64,000 nt of DNA from RYN-230 sp963723595 (GTDB taxonomy: Bacteria; Actinomycetota; Actinomycetes; Streptosporangiales; Streptosporangiaceae), in NCBI GenBank assembly GCA_963723595.1, contig CAVRRQ010000008.1:41314-105313 (forward strand), given 5' to 3'. Under the pieces are notes generated by a model. The model saw nothing but the letters and a program-made list of their open reading frames with translations. It had not been told where the DNA came from and made no database searches. This document shows positions 47,549-55,644 of this stretch, piece after piece (position 1 is the stretch's first letter; each line of letters begins with the position of its first letter). A program made the position numbers and the translations under genes.

Positions 47549-49267
47549 CCGGGCCCGGTCGCGGGCTGCTGGGGCTGGTGGCGGTAGAAGGGCACGGGCT
47601 CCGGGGGCAGCGGGGTGTTACCGAGGACCAGGTCGGCGGCCTTCTCGGCGGTCATCATGACCGGGGCGTAGATGTTGCCGTTGGTGATGTACGGCATCAC
47701 CGAGGCGTCCACCACCCGCAACCCGTCCAGCCCGTGCACCCGCAGCGAGGCCGGGTCGGTGACCGCGTCCGCGCCGGTGCCCATCTTGGCCGTGCAGGAC
47801 GGGTGCAGCGCGGTCTCGGCGTCCCGGCGGACCCAGTCGAGGATCTGCTCCTCGGTCGCGACCTCCGTCCCCGGGGACAGCTCCCCCGCGTTGTACTCGC
47901 CGAAGGCCGGCTGGTTCAGGATGTCCCGGGTGACCCGGATGGCCTCGGCCCACTCCCGGCGGTCGGTCGGGGTGGACAGGTAGTTGAACCGCAGCTCCGG
48001 GTGGACCGCGGGGTCGCGCGAGGTGATCCGGACCGTGCCCCGGGAGTCGGAGTACATCGGCCCGACGTGCACCTGGTACCCGTGCCCGCCCGCCGGGGAC
48101 GAGCCGTCGTACCGGATTGCGATGGGCAGGAAGTGGTACATGAGGTTCGGGTAGGCCACCTCGCCGTTGCTGCGGATGAACCCGCCGCCCTCGAAGTGGT
48201 TGGTAGCGCCCGGGCCGCTGCGCAGGAAGAGCCACTTCGCGCCCACCATGGGCCGGTTGCGCAGCTTGAGGGCGGGCGCCACCGACACCGGCAGCTTGGA
48301 CCCGTACTGCACGTACACCTCGAGGTGGTCCTGCAGGTTCTCGCCCACGCCGGGCAGGTCGGCGACCACGTGGACCCCCAGGCCGTCTAGCAGCCCGGCT
48401 GGGCCCACGCCGGACAGCTGCAGCAGCTGCGGGGTGTTGATCGCGCCGCCGCACAGGATGATCTCGGCGCCGCGGGCCAGCCGGGCCGGCCCCGCGGCTC
48501 CCGAGGCTCCCGCCGCTCCCGCGATCCGCGCCGGGAAGCACGCCGCCCTCGCGGTACTCGACACCGACCGCGCGCTGCCCCTCGAAGAGGATCTTGGTGA
48601 CGAACGCCCGGCAGGTCACGTCGAGGTTGGGCCGGCTCATCACCGGATGCAGGTAGGCCCGGGCCGCGCTGAGCCGGCGGCCGTGGTGGATGTTCCGGTC
48701 GAAGGCCGCGAAGCCTTCCTGCCGGTAGCCGTTCACGTCATCGGTCAGCGGGTATCCGGCCTGCTGCACCGCGGCGAAGAACGCCTGGAACAGCGGGCCG
48801 GTGGCCGGGCCGCGCTCCAGCACCAGCGGGCCGCTGCCGCCGCGGTACTCGTCCGCCCCGGCCAGGCAGGTCTCCATCTTCTTGAAGTACGGCAGGCAGT
48901 GCGCATAATCCCAGTCCGCCATGCCGGGGTCGGCGGCCCAGCGCTCGTAGTCCAGCGGGTTGCCCCGCTGGAAGATCATCCCGTTGATGCTGCTCGATCC
49001 GCCGAGGACCTTGCCGCGGGCGTGGTAGACACGGCGGCCGTTCAGGTCCGGCTCGGGCTCGGACTCGTAGCCCCAGTCGTAGAACTTGTTGCCGATCGGG
49101 AAGGTCAGCGCGGCCGGCATGTGGATGTACACGTCCCACGGGTAGTCCGGCCGGCCGGCCTCCAGGACGAGTACCCGCGTGCCCGGATCAGCGGACAGGC
49201 GGTTGGCGAGGGCGCTGCCGGCGGAGCCTCCGCCGACGATGATGAAGTCGTACTCTGCAGGAGCCAT
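47545..49267 (-). CDS. betA: GMC oxidoreductase, choline dehydrogenase-like (frameshifted)
   Basis: About 574 residues. FAD-binding YDFIIVGGGSAGSALANRL at the N-terminus, HARGKVLGGSSSINGMIFQRGNP, IILCGGAINTPQLLQLSGVG, DLPGVGENLQDHLEVYVQ, and the C-terminal ALHPSCTAKMG and MPYITNGNIYAPVMMTAEKAAD with the catalytic His and Asn. These match BetA/alcohol dehydrogenase AlkJ-type proteins, which oxidise choline or other alcohols. Frame change near 48535. Choline specificity is supported by context (betaine-type demethylation genes 15-25 kb away) rather than by a diagnostic residue; the gene symbol is tentative. Confidence 0.82.
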
Positions 49268-49444
49268 CTGCCCTCCCCGGCCGCGGCCCGGCCCGGGAAC
49301 CGCCCGGCACGGGATGGCGGCCACGGTCCCGGATGCCAGGGGGCGCCCTGGCCGCGAGCCGCACCGGCCGCATCGCACAATAGCGGGATCTCACCGGACC
49401 CGGTCGCGAAGCGCCCTGGTCGCGAGGAGTAGAGCCCAGCGGGC

Positions 49445-49450
49445 TACCCT
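49445..49450 (+). promoter_or_regulatory. -10 box of a likely leaderless transcript
   Basis: TACCCT ends 6 nt before the GTG at 49457; there is no ribosome binding site. Confidence 0.35.
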
Positions 49451-49456
49451 GCGGAC

Positions 49457-50245
49457 GTGGTCATGCCCGAGAGCGAGTCACCTCCCGAGTCCCTGCCCGG
49501 CGGCCCCGTTCCCCCGGCGGCCCCCGCCGCGCCGCCCGGGGCGCCCGCCGGGGCGTCCGCCGAAGCGCCGCCCGGGGCGCACCCGGGCGCGACCGCCTAC
49601 CGGCAGACCAGGTTCCGGCTGCCGCCCGGTGCGACCGAGATCCTGCTGATCCGGCACGGCGAGTCCCAGGCCGCCTACCTGGACAAGCCGTTCCCGCTGG
49701 TGGACGGCCACGCCGACCCGGACCTCGCGGAAAACGGCCGTGAGCAGGCGGAACGGCTGGCTGAGCGGCTGGCCAGGACGCCCATCGACGCGCTCTACGT
49801 GACCTCGCTGCGCCGCACGGCGCAGACCGCCGCGCCGCTGGCCGGAAAGCTCGGCCTGACCCCGCAGGTCGAGCCGGACCTGCGCGAGGTCCACCTGGGC
49901 GAGTGGGAAGCGGGCCTGTTCCGCAAAATGGTCGCGGACAATCACCCGGTCGCCGAGCGGATGTGGGCCGAGGAACGGTGGGACGTGATCCCCGGCGCCG
50001 AGCCCGCCGAGACGTTCGCCGCCCGGACCGGCGGGGCCATCCGGCGGATCGCCGCGGCCCATCCGGACCAGCGGGTCGCCGTCGTGGTGCACGGCGGCGT
50101 GATCGCCGTGGTGCTGGGCATGGCCACCGGGTCACGGCCGTTCGCGTTCCTGGGCGCGGACAACGCGTCGATCTCCCGGCTGGTCATCACCCCGCAGCGC
50201 TGGATCCTCCGCGTCTACAACGACACCGCCCACCTGGAGCCGTAA
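49457..50245 (+). CDS. Histidine phosphatase superfamily protein
   Basis: 262 residues, intact. After a ~55-residue Pro/Ala-rich leader comes the phosphohistidine core ILLIRHGESQAAYL, the DPDLAENGREQAERLAERL region, YVTSLRRTAQTAAPLA, REVHLGEWEAG and the second catalytic VVVHGGVIAVVLG. Phosphoglycerate mutase-like fold acting on small phosphate esters; substrate unknown. The alternative ATG at 49463 differs by two residues. Confidence 0.85.
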   Translation: MVMPESESPPESLPGGPVPPAAPAAPPGAPAGASAEAPPGAHPGATAYRQTRFRLPPGATEILLIRHGESQAAYLDKPFPLVDGHADPDLAENGREQAERLAERLARTPIDALYVTSLRRTAQTAAPLAGKLGLTPQVEPDLREVHLGEWEAGLFRKMVADNHPVAERMWAEERWDVIPGAEPAETFAARTGGAIRRIAAAHPDQRVAVVVHGGVIAVVLGMATGSRPFAFLGADNASISRLVITPQRWILRVYNDTAHLEP

Positions 50246-50255
50246 CCGGACGCCG

Positions 50256-50312
50256 TTCATGATCCTGGGCAGTTACTGCGAAATGACAGCAGGTTTTGCC
50301 CAGGATCATGAA
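50256..50312. repeat. 16-bp perfect inverted repeat (57-bp stem-loop element)
   Basis: TTCATGATCCTGGGCA (50256-50271) and TGCCCAGGATCATGAA (50297-50312) are exact complements around 25 nt, with an inner CTGC/GCAG pair. It lies between the convergent phosphatase and FAH genes, where it may end transcription from both sides. It is less GC-rich than its surroundings and resembles a mobile palindromic unit. Confidence 0.6.
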
Positions 50313-50336
50313 ACGTGAGGCGGGGGCGGGGGCGGG

Positions 50337-51293
50337 TCAGGCGCGGAGGGCGGCCTTGCCGCGGACCACGTGGTTGACCAGCTCGCCGATCTCCGAGATC
50401 GAGATGCGGATCTCGTCGCCGGCTTCCAGCGTGAACGGCAGGTCCGGGACCAGGGACGTTCCGGTGGACAGCACGACGCCCGCCGGGAACTCGTCCTCGC
50501 GGAACAGGAACGCCGCCAGCTCGGTCACGGTCCGCCGCAGCCCGGCCGTGCTGGCCTGGCCGGTCCAGGCGGTCCCGCCGCCGCGGCGGATGGTCATCTC
50601 GATGGTCAGCCCGTACGGGTCGGTGAGCTCCCAGGCGGGCCGGATGCCCGGGCCGGCCGCGCAGCCGCCCAGGTAGATCTTGGCCTGCGGCAGGTAGAGC
50701 GGGTTCTCCCCCTCGATCGACCGGGAGCTCATGTCGTTGCAGATCGTGTAGCCGACCACGTCGCCCTCGGCGTTCAGCACGGCGGCGAGCTCCGGCTCGG
50801 GCACATCGACCTGCGAATCGGCGCGGGCGCTGACCCGGTCCCCCGGACCGGCCACCCGCCACGCGGCTGACTTGAAGAACAGCTCGGGCCGCGGCGCGGT
50901 GTACACCCGGTCGTAGATGTCGGCCGAATCCTCGCTCTCCTGGACCCGGGCGTGCATGCTGCGTTCGTAGGTCACCCCGGCGGCCCACACCTCGGTCCCC
51001 CCGTCCACGGGGGCCAGCACGCTAATTCTCCGCAACGGGACCTCATCCGGCCCGGTCCCCCCGGCCCCGCCGGCCGCCTGCGCACCACCGAAAACCTGGG
51101 GCGCTGCGTCAGGGTCGCCCGGGTCCAGAGTCCCGCCGCCCAGCACCGTTTCGCACGCGCCGCGGATCCAGGTGACCGGCCGGGCCAGCAGGCCGGCCAT
51201 GGTCGCCACCCCCGGCAGCGGCCGGACCCGGTCGTCGTCCAGCACCCCGACCTGCGGGGCGCCGTCGCCCGCGCGGTACCTGATCAGCTGCAC
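50337..51293 (-). CDS. Fumarylacetoacetate hydrolase-family protein
   Basis: 318 residues, intact, starting at GTG 51293 (VQLIRYRAGDG). VWAAGVTYERSMHARVQES, RPELFFKSAAWRVAGPGD, VDVPEPELAAVLNAEGDVVGYTICNDMSSR, LYLPQAKIYLGGCAAGPG and GDEIRISISEIGELVNHV are typical of the FAH subgroup that includes 2-keto-3-deoxy sugar-acid dehydratases, with the Glu/Glu/Asp metal site. It is divergent from the GntR regulator over a large palindrome and likely belongs to that regulon. Reaction (C-C hydrolase or sugar-acid dehydratase) uncertain; sugar-acid breakdown fits DUF4432 and SDR remnant nearby. Confidence 0.85.
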   Translation of the reverse strand: MQLIRYRAGDGAPQVGVLDDDRVRPLPGVATMAGLLARPVTWIRGACETVLGGGTLDPGDPDAAPQVFGGAQAAGGAGGTGPDEVPLRRISVLAPVDGGTEVWAAGVTYERSMHARVQESEDSADIYDRVYTAPRPELFFKSAAWRVAGPGDRVSARADSQVDVPEPELAAVLNAEGDVVGYTICNDMSSRSIEGENPLYLPQAKIYLGGCAAGPGIRPAWELTDPYGLTIEMTIRRGGGTAWTGQASTAGLRRTVTELAAFLFREDEFPAGVVLSTGTSLVPDLPFTLEAGDEIRISISEIGELVNHVVRGKAALRA

Positions 51294-51364
51294 GGGGCTC
51301 CCTCCGCCCGGTCCGGCAGCCCGCCCGGGCCGCCCTCCGGGCAGCGTACGGCGGGGGGCCGGCC

Positions 51365-51418
51365 GCGTCAACGCTTCATCAGACTAACGAACGACTTCAT
51401 CTGATGAAGCGTTGACGC
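51365..51418. promoter_or_regulatory. 18-18-18 bp operator palindrome for GntR regulator
   Basis: GCGTCAACGCTTCATCAG (51365-51382) and CTGATGAAGCGTTGACGC (51401-51418) are perfect complements with an 18-nt spacer. The right arm also forms a compact palindrome CTTCATCTGATGAAG with the end of the spacer. It lies midway between the divergent FAH and GntR genes. Confidence 0.65.
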
Positions 51419-51526
51419 CTGCGAGCCGGGACCGTAACGTCGGGCAGGTCAGTTCCGGCCGCCGGCGCCCTGACCAGGACGTACCGGACGCGCCGGCCAG
51501 TCCCCCGACCGGAAGGAGCGCCGCCC

Positions 51527-52258
51527 GTGACCGCCGCCTACCCCGGCCAGGCCCGGCACGCCCAGGTGGTGCACGCGCTGGGGGCGGCGATCGTGCGCGG
51601 TGAGCTGGGCCCGGGCAGCCCGGTGCCCACCGAGGACGAGCTGGTCAGCCGGTTCGCGGTAGGCCGCTCGGCACTGCGCGAGGGGGTCAAGGTGCTGGCC
51701 GGCAAGGGACTGCTGGAGAGCCGCACCAGCGCCGGGACCCGGGTGCGCCCGCGGGAGTCGTGGAACCTGCTCGACCCGGACGTGCTCCGCTGGCGGTACT
51801 CCGAGGACGCCGGGCCCGGGGACATCCGGGCCCTGGCCGACCTGCGGGTCGCGCTGGAACCGGGCGCGGCCCGGCTGGCCGCGGAGTCGGCCAGCGCCGC
51901 CCAGCGCGGGGTGATCGCCGCCTCCGTGAGCGCGCTCTGGGCGACGGTCGAGGCGCCGGGCGAGTTCATCGCGGCCGACCTGGCCTTCCACCGGGCCGTG
52001 TTCGCCGCCTGCCACAACGACCTGCTGCTGTACATCCACGACGTGGTCAGCGTGGCCCTCGGCGCGATCCGCCCGCTGCACACCCACTCGGTCGCGCACA
52101 ACCGTGAGACGCTGCCCGCCCACCAGCGCGTGGCCGAGGCCATCCAGCGGGGTCATCACCGCAAGGCGGAGGCCGCGATGCGCGAGATCGTCGAGGGCGC
52201 CCGCGCGGACCTGATCCGTGAGCAGAACGCGGAAGGAGCCCACCCCCATGACCGATGA
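51527..52258 (+). CDS. GntR/FadR-family (FCD domain) regulator
   Basis: 243 residues, intact. The winged helix (VVHALGAAIVRGELGPGSPVP, TEDELVSRFAVGRSALREGVKVLAGKGLLESR, TSAGTRVRPRESWNLLDPDVL) is followed by an FCD effector domain (LADLRVALEPGAARLAAESA, FIAADLAFHRAVFAACHNDLL, HQRVAEAIQRGHHRKAEAAM) with the His/Asp metal-type residues. The W-x-L-L-D-P-D-V-L-R-W motif is typical of sugar-acid-responsive members. GTG follows GGAAGGA. First gene of the plus-strand operon; its end overlaps the next gene. Confidence 0.9.
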   Translation: MTAAYPGQARHAQVVHALGAAIVRGELGPGSPVPTEDELVSRFAVGRSALREGVKVLAGKGLLESRTSAGTRVRPRESWNLLDPDVLRWRYSEDAGPGDIRALADLRVALEPGAARLAAESASAAQRGVIAASVSALWATVEAPGEFIAADLAFHRAVFAACHNDLLLYIHDVVSVALGAIRPLHTHSVAHNRETLPAHQRVAEAIQRGHHRKAEAAMREIVEGARADLIREQNAEGAHPHDR

Positions 52259-53024
52259 CCCTGGCCAGGTGCGGATGGAGCTACGTGACCAGGTCGCGTA
52301 CCTGACCATCGACCGGCCCGCCAAGCTCAACGCGTTCACGCCGTCGATGACCGCGGCCCTGATGAGCCACGTCACCCACGTGAACGAGGAGCCGGAGGTG
52401 CGTGCGGTCGTCCTGACCGGCACCGGGCGGGCGTTCTGCGCCGGCAGCGACATCGCCGGGCTGGACGACTACGCCACCCCGTGGGAGTTCGGGAACCGCC
52501 CGGACTACTGCGACACGATCCGGCTGCTGCGCCCGCCGGTCATCGCCGCGGTGAACGGGTACGCCCTCGGCGGCGGCCTGGAACTGGCCCTGGCCTGCGA
52601 CATCCGGCTGGCCGCCGAGCCGGCCACGTTCGCCGCGCCGGAGATCAAGCTGGGCTGGATCGGCGGCGGCGGGATGTCGGCGCTGCTCGCGCACAGCGTC
52701 GGCCCGGGCAACGCCGCGCTCATGCTGCTCACCGGCGACCCCATCGACGCCGCGACCGCGCTGCGCTGGGGCCTGGTCAGTGAGGTGCTGCCCGCCGGCG
52801 ACCTGGCGGGCCGGGCCGCGGAGCTGGCGGCCACCGTCGCCAGCCGGGCCCCGATCGCGGCGCAGACCGCGAAGCGGAACCTGCGCGCCGCGTTCGAGAT
52901 GCCGCTGGGCCGGGCCATCGACTACGAGCGCCAGCTGCAGACGATCTGCTTCGCCACCGAGGACGCCGCGGAGGGCCGGGCCGCCTTCGCCGGGCGCAGG
53001 CCGCCAGTGTTCCGGGCCAGATAA
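52248..53024 (+). CDS. Enoyl-CoA hydratase/isomerase family protein
   Basis: 258 residues, intact. Crotonase fold: VAYLTIDRPAKLNAFTPSM, VLTGTGRAFCAGSDIAGLD (oxyanion hole), IAAVNGYALGGGLELALACDIRLAAE and PEIKLGWIGGGGMSALL. ATG at 52248 has GGAAGGAG upstream and overlaps the regulator gene by 11 nt. Followed after 9 nt by the CoA transferase, so substrates are probably CoA esters activated by that enzyme. Confidence 0.9.
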   Translation: MTDDPGQVRMELRDQVAYLTIDRPAKLNAFTPSMTAALMSHVTHVNEEPEVRAVVLTGTGRAFCAGSDIAGLDDYATPWEFGNRPDYCDTIRLLRPPVIAAVNGYALGGGLELALACDIRLAAEPATFAAPEIKLGWIGGGGMSALLAHSVGPGNAALMLLTGDPIDAATALRWGLVSEVLPAGDLAGRAAELAATVASRAPIAAQTAKRNLRAAFEMPLGRAIDYERQLQTICFATEDAAEGRAAFAGRRPPVFRAR

Positions 53025-53033
53025 GGAGAGCAG

Positions 53034-54329
53034 ATGGGCATCCTGTCCGGCTACCGGGTCGTCGACCTGACCATCGCCATGGCCGGGCCGCTGGCGGCGA
53101 TGCGGCTCGGCGACCTGGGCGCGGACGTGGTCAAGGTCGAGCCGGTCAGCGGCGAATGGCAGCGGCACACCCCGGCCGGCGGCGCGGAGGGCCACCAGGT
53201 CAACGCCTCGTTCCTGTCGCTGAACCGGAACAAGCGCAGCCTCGCGGTCAACCTGAAATCGCCCGAGGGCCGGGAGATCGTGCTGGAGCTGGCCCGGCGC
53301 AGCGAGGTGTTCCTGCAGAACTACCGCCCGGGGGTGGCCGAGCGGCTGGGCATGGACTACGAGTCCATCCGGGCCGTCCGCCCGGACGTCGTGTACGTGT
53401 CGATCTCCGGGTACGGCGAGAGCGGCCCGTACGCGAACCGGCCGGGCCAGGACATGCTGCTCCAGGCGATGAGCGGGGCCATGTTCAACGTCGGCCGGGC
53501 GTCGGACCCGCCCGCGCCCGCGGGCACCTACGCGGTGGACGCGATCACCGGGTACGGCGCGTTCGAGGGCGCCCTGGCCGGCCTGCTGCACCGGGAGCGC
53601 ACCGGGGAGGGGCAGCTGGTCACGGTCAACATGCTGGACTCCGCGATCGCGGTGCAGGCCCAGGAACTGTCGATCTACACCGTGGGCGGGGTTCCGCAGC
53701 ACCGCGGCCGTGAGGTGCACGGGCACACCTACATCCGGGCGCCGTACGGCACGTTCGCGACCGCGGACGGGTACCTGGCCCTGGCCTTCCCGCCGCTGGC
53801 CCAGCTCGGCGAGCTGCTCGGTGTCCCGGAGTTCGCCGGGATGGACGACGACGTGGACGGGCACACGAGGCGGGACGAGATCACCGCGCTGGTCCGGGCC
53901 CGGCTGCCGGAGCGCACCACGGCCGAGTGGCTGGCCGAGTGCGAGGCGCGCGGCATCTGGGCCGGCCCGGTGTACGACTACGCGGGCGTGGTGGCGGATC
54001 CGCAGGTGCAGCACAACGGCTCGCTGGTCAGCTACGACCACCCGACCGAGGGGCGGGTGACCACCCCCGGTTTCCCGTACCGGTTCAGCGCGACCCCGCC
54101 GCAGGTGTACCGCGGTGCGCCGCTGGCCGGCGAGCAGACCCGGGAGATCCTGGCCGAGCTGGGCTACGACGGCGGGTCGGCAGACCGCCTGGCCGCGGGC
54201 GGCGTGGTCACCGCACCCGGAGCGGCCAGCGGGCCCGGGACTCCGCCGCCCAGCGAGGCCCCGGTGGACAGCGCGCCGGCCGGGGTCAGCGAGCCCCAGG
54301 TGGCCAGCCCGCCCGTGGACCTCTCATGA
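53034..54329 (+). CDS. CaiB/BaiF (family III) CoA transferase
   Basis: 431 residues, intact. SGYRVVDLTIAMAGPLAAMRLGDLGADVVKVE with the start of the family fold, LNRNKRSLAVNLKSPEGREI, NYRPGVAERLGMDYESIRAV, YVSISGYGESGPYANRPGQD (catalytic Asp region), and EWLAECEARGIWAGPVYDY. The last ~55 residues are a Pro/Ala/Ser tail. Well-placed AAGGAG precedes the ATG. Its stop overlaps the next ATG (ATGA). Confidence 0.92.
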   Translation: MGILSGYRVVDLTIAMAGPLAAMRLGDLGADVVKVEPVSGEWQRHTPAGGAEGHQVNASFLSLNRNKRSLAVNLKSPEGREIVLELARRSEVFLQNYRPGVAERLGMDYESIRAVRPDVVYVSISGYGESGPYANRPGQDMLLQAMSGAMFNVGRASDPPAPAGTYAVDAITGYGAFEGALAGLLHRERTGEGQLVTVNMLDSAIAVQAQELSIYTVGGVPQHRGREVHGHTYIRAPYGTFATADGYLALAFPPLAQLGELLGVPEFAGMDDDVDGHTRRDEITALVRARLPERTTAEWLAECEARGIWAGPVYDYAGVVADPQVQHNGSLVSYDHPTEGRVTTPGFPYRFSATPPQVYRGAPLAGEQTREILAELGYDGGSADRLAAGGVVTAPGAASGPGTPPPSEAPVDSAPAGVSEPQVASPPVDLS

Positions 54330-55523
54330 CGGTCCGGCTGACCGGGCTGACCTGGGATCATCCGCGCGGTTACCTGGTGCTGGACGCGCTGGCCGGGAAG
54401 CTGGAGCCGGACGTGTCGGTCCGCTGGCAGCGGCAGCCGCTGGAAGGGTTCGAGTCCCGGCCGCTGCGCACCCTGGCCGACGACTTCGACCTGCTGGTCG
54501 TGGACCATCCCGGGCTCGGCGAGGCGATCCGGGACGGAGCCCTGCTGGCCGCTGGACGAGGTGTTCAGCGAGCCGGAACTGGCTGCCTGGCGGGCCGCGT
54601 CGGTCGGCGCGTCGTACGACAGTTATGTGCTGGACGGGCGGCCGTGGGCGCTGCCGCTGGACGCCGCCGCCCAGGTCGCGGTGGCCCGGCCCGACCTGAT
54701 GGGCGCGCGGCCCGCCACCTGGGAGCAGGCCTGCCAGGCGGCCCGGGCCTACACGACCACGCTGTGCCTGGGCGGCCCGCACGCGCTGCTGATGTTCAGC
54801 GCGATCTGCGTGGCGGCCGGTTCACCACCGGCGGTGGCACCGGGCGGCGGGACCGGGCCGGCCGGGACCGGGTCAGCGGCCACGGACGGACCGTTCGTGA
54901 ACGAGGCGGCGGGCACGGCGGCGCTCGCCATCATGGCGGACCTGCTGGGCCGCGCCGACCGTGAGCTGTCCCAGCGCAATCCGATCGGCGTGCTCGACGC
55001 GATGGCGGCCAGCGGCGGGCCGGCCTACTGCCCGCTGGTCTACGGGTACGTGACCTACCAGCGTCCCCTGGCGGGCGAGCCCGGGTCCTCCCGGCTGGCC
55101 GCCTTCGATGCCCCGGCGGGCCCGGGCGGGATCGGCAGCGTGCTCGGCGGTACCGGCCTGGCCATCACCCGGTCCACGGTCGAGCTCGGCGCGGCCGCGG
55201 CCCTGGTCAGGACCCTGCTCTCGGACGAGGTGCAGGTCGGCCTCTACGCCGAGCTGGGCGGGCAGAGCTCGGCCCGGCTGGCCTGGGAGCACCCGGGGGC
55301 CGACGCCGCGGGCGGCGGGTTCTACCGGGACACCCTCGCCACCGTGGAGCAGGCCTGGGTGCGGCCGCGGTTCGCGGGCTACCCGGAGTTCCAGACCGCG
55401 GCCTCGGCCGTGCTGCGTGAGGGGCTGCTGGCCGGTGAGCCGCACGCCGGGCTGGTCCGGCGGGTCAACGAGCTGTTCGCGGCGGCCTGGGACGGGCCGC
55501 GCCCGGAAGGGAGACCTGCGTGA
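54326..55523 (+). CDS. Solute-binding-protein-like protein without signal peptide (frameshifted)
   Basis: About 398 residues resembling family 1 extracellular solute-binding proteins: FDLLVVDHPGLGEAIRDGAL, then after a frame change near 54555 PLDEVFSEPELAAWRAASVGA, SYVLDGRPWALPLDAAAQVAVARPDL and late NELFAAAW. The ATG overlaps the CoA transferase stop and the protein begins MTVRLTGLTWDHPRGY, with no signal peptide or lipobox, and no transporter genes are near. So it is probably cytoplasmic and does something other than uptake. Confidence 0.7.
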
Positions 55524-55644
55524 GGAAAGCCGGTATGACGGTGGCGGTGGTGACCGGGACGGGCGGCTCGCCCGGCCGGGTCGGCTGGCCGCCGCCTCGA
55601 CCGGCCAGACGATCGAAGTCAACGGTGGGTGGGTGATGTCGTGA
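55520..55644 (+). pseudogene. Remnant of an SDR-family dehydrogenase gene (internal deletion)
   Basis: The GTG at 55520 overlaps the preceding stop (GTGA) and is followed by MTVAVVTGTGG, the N-terminal Rossmann start of a short-chain dehydrogenase. Only ~60 bp later, in another frame, comes ASTGQTIEVNGGWVMS and a stop, the typical SDR C-terminus. The ~650-700 bp in between are missing. The next gene again overlaps by GTGA, so the ancestral operon had an intact SDR gene here. Confidence 0.75.
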
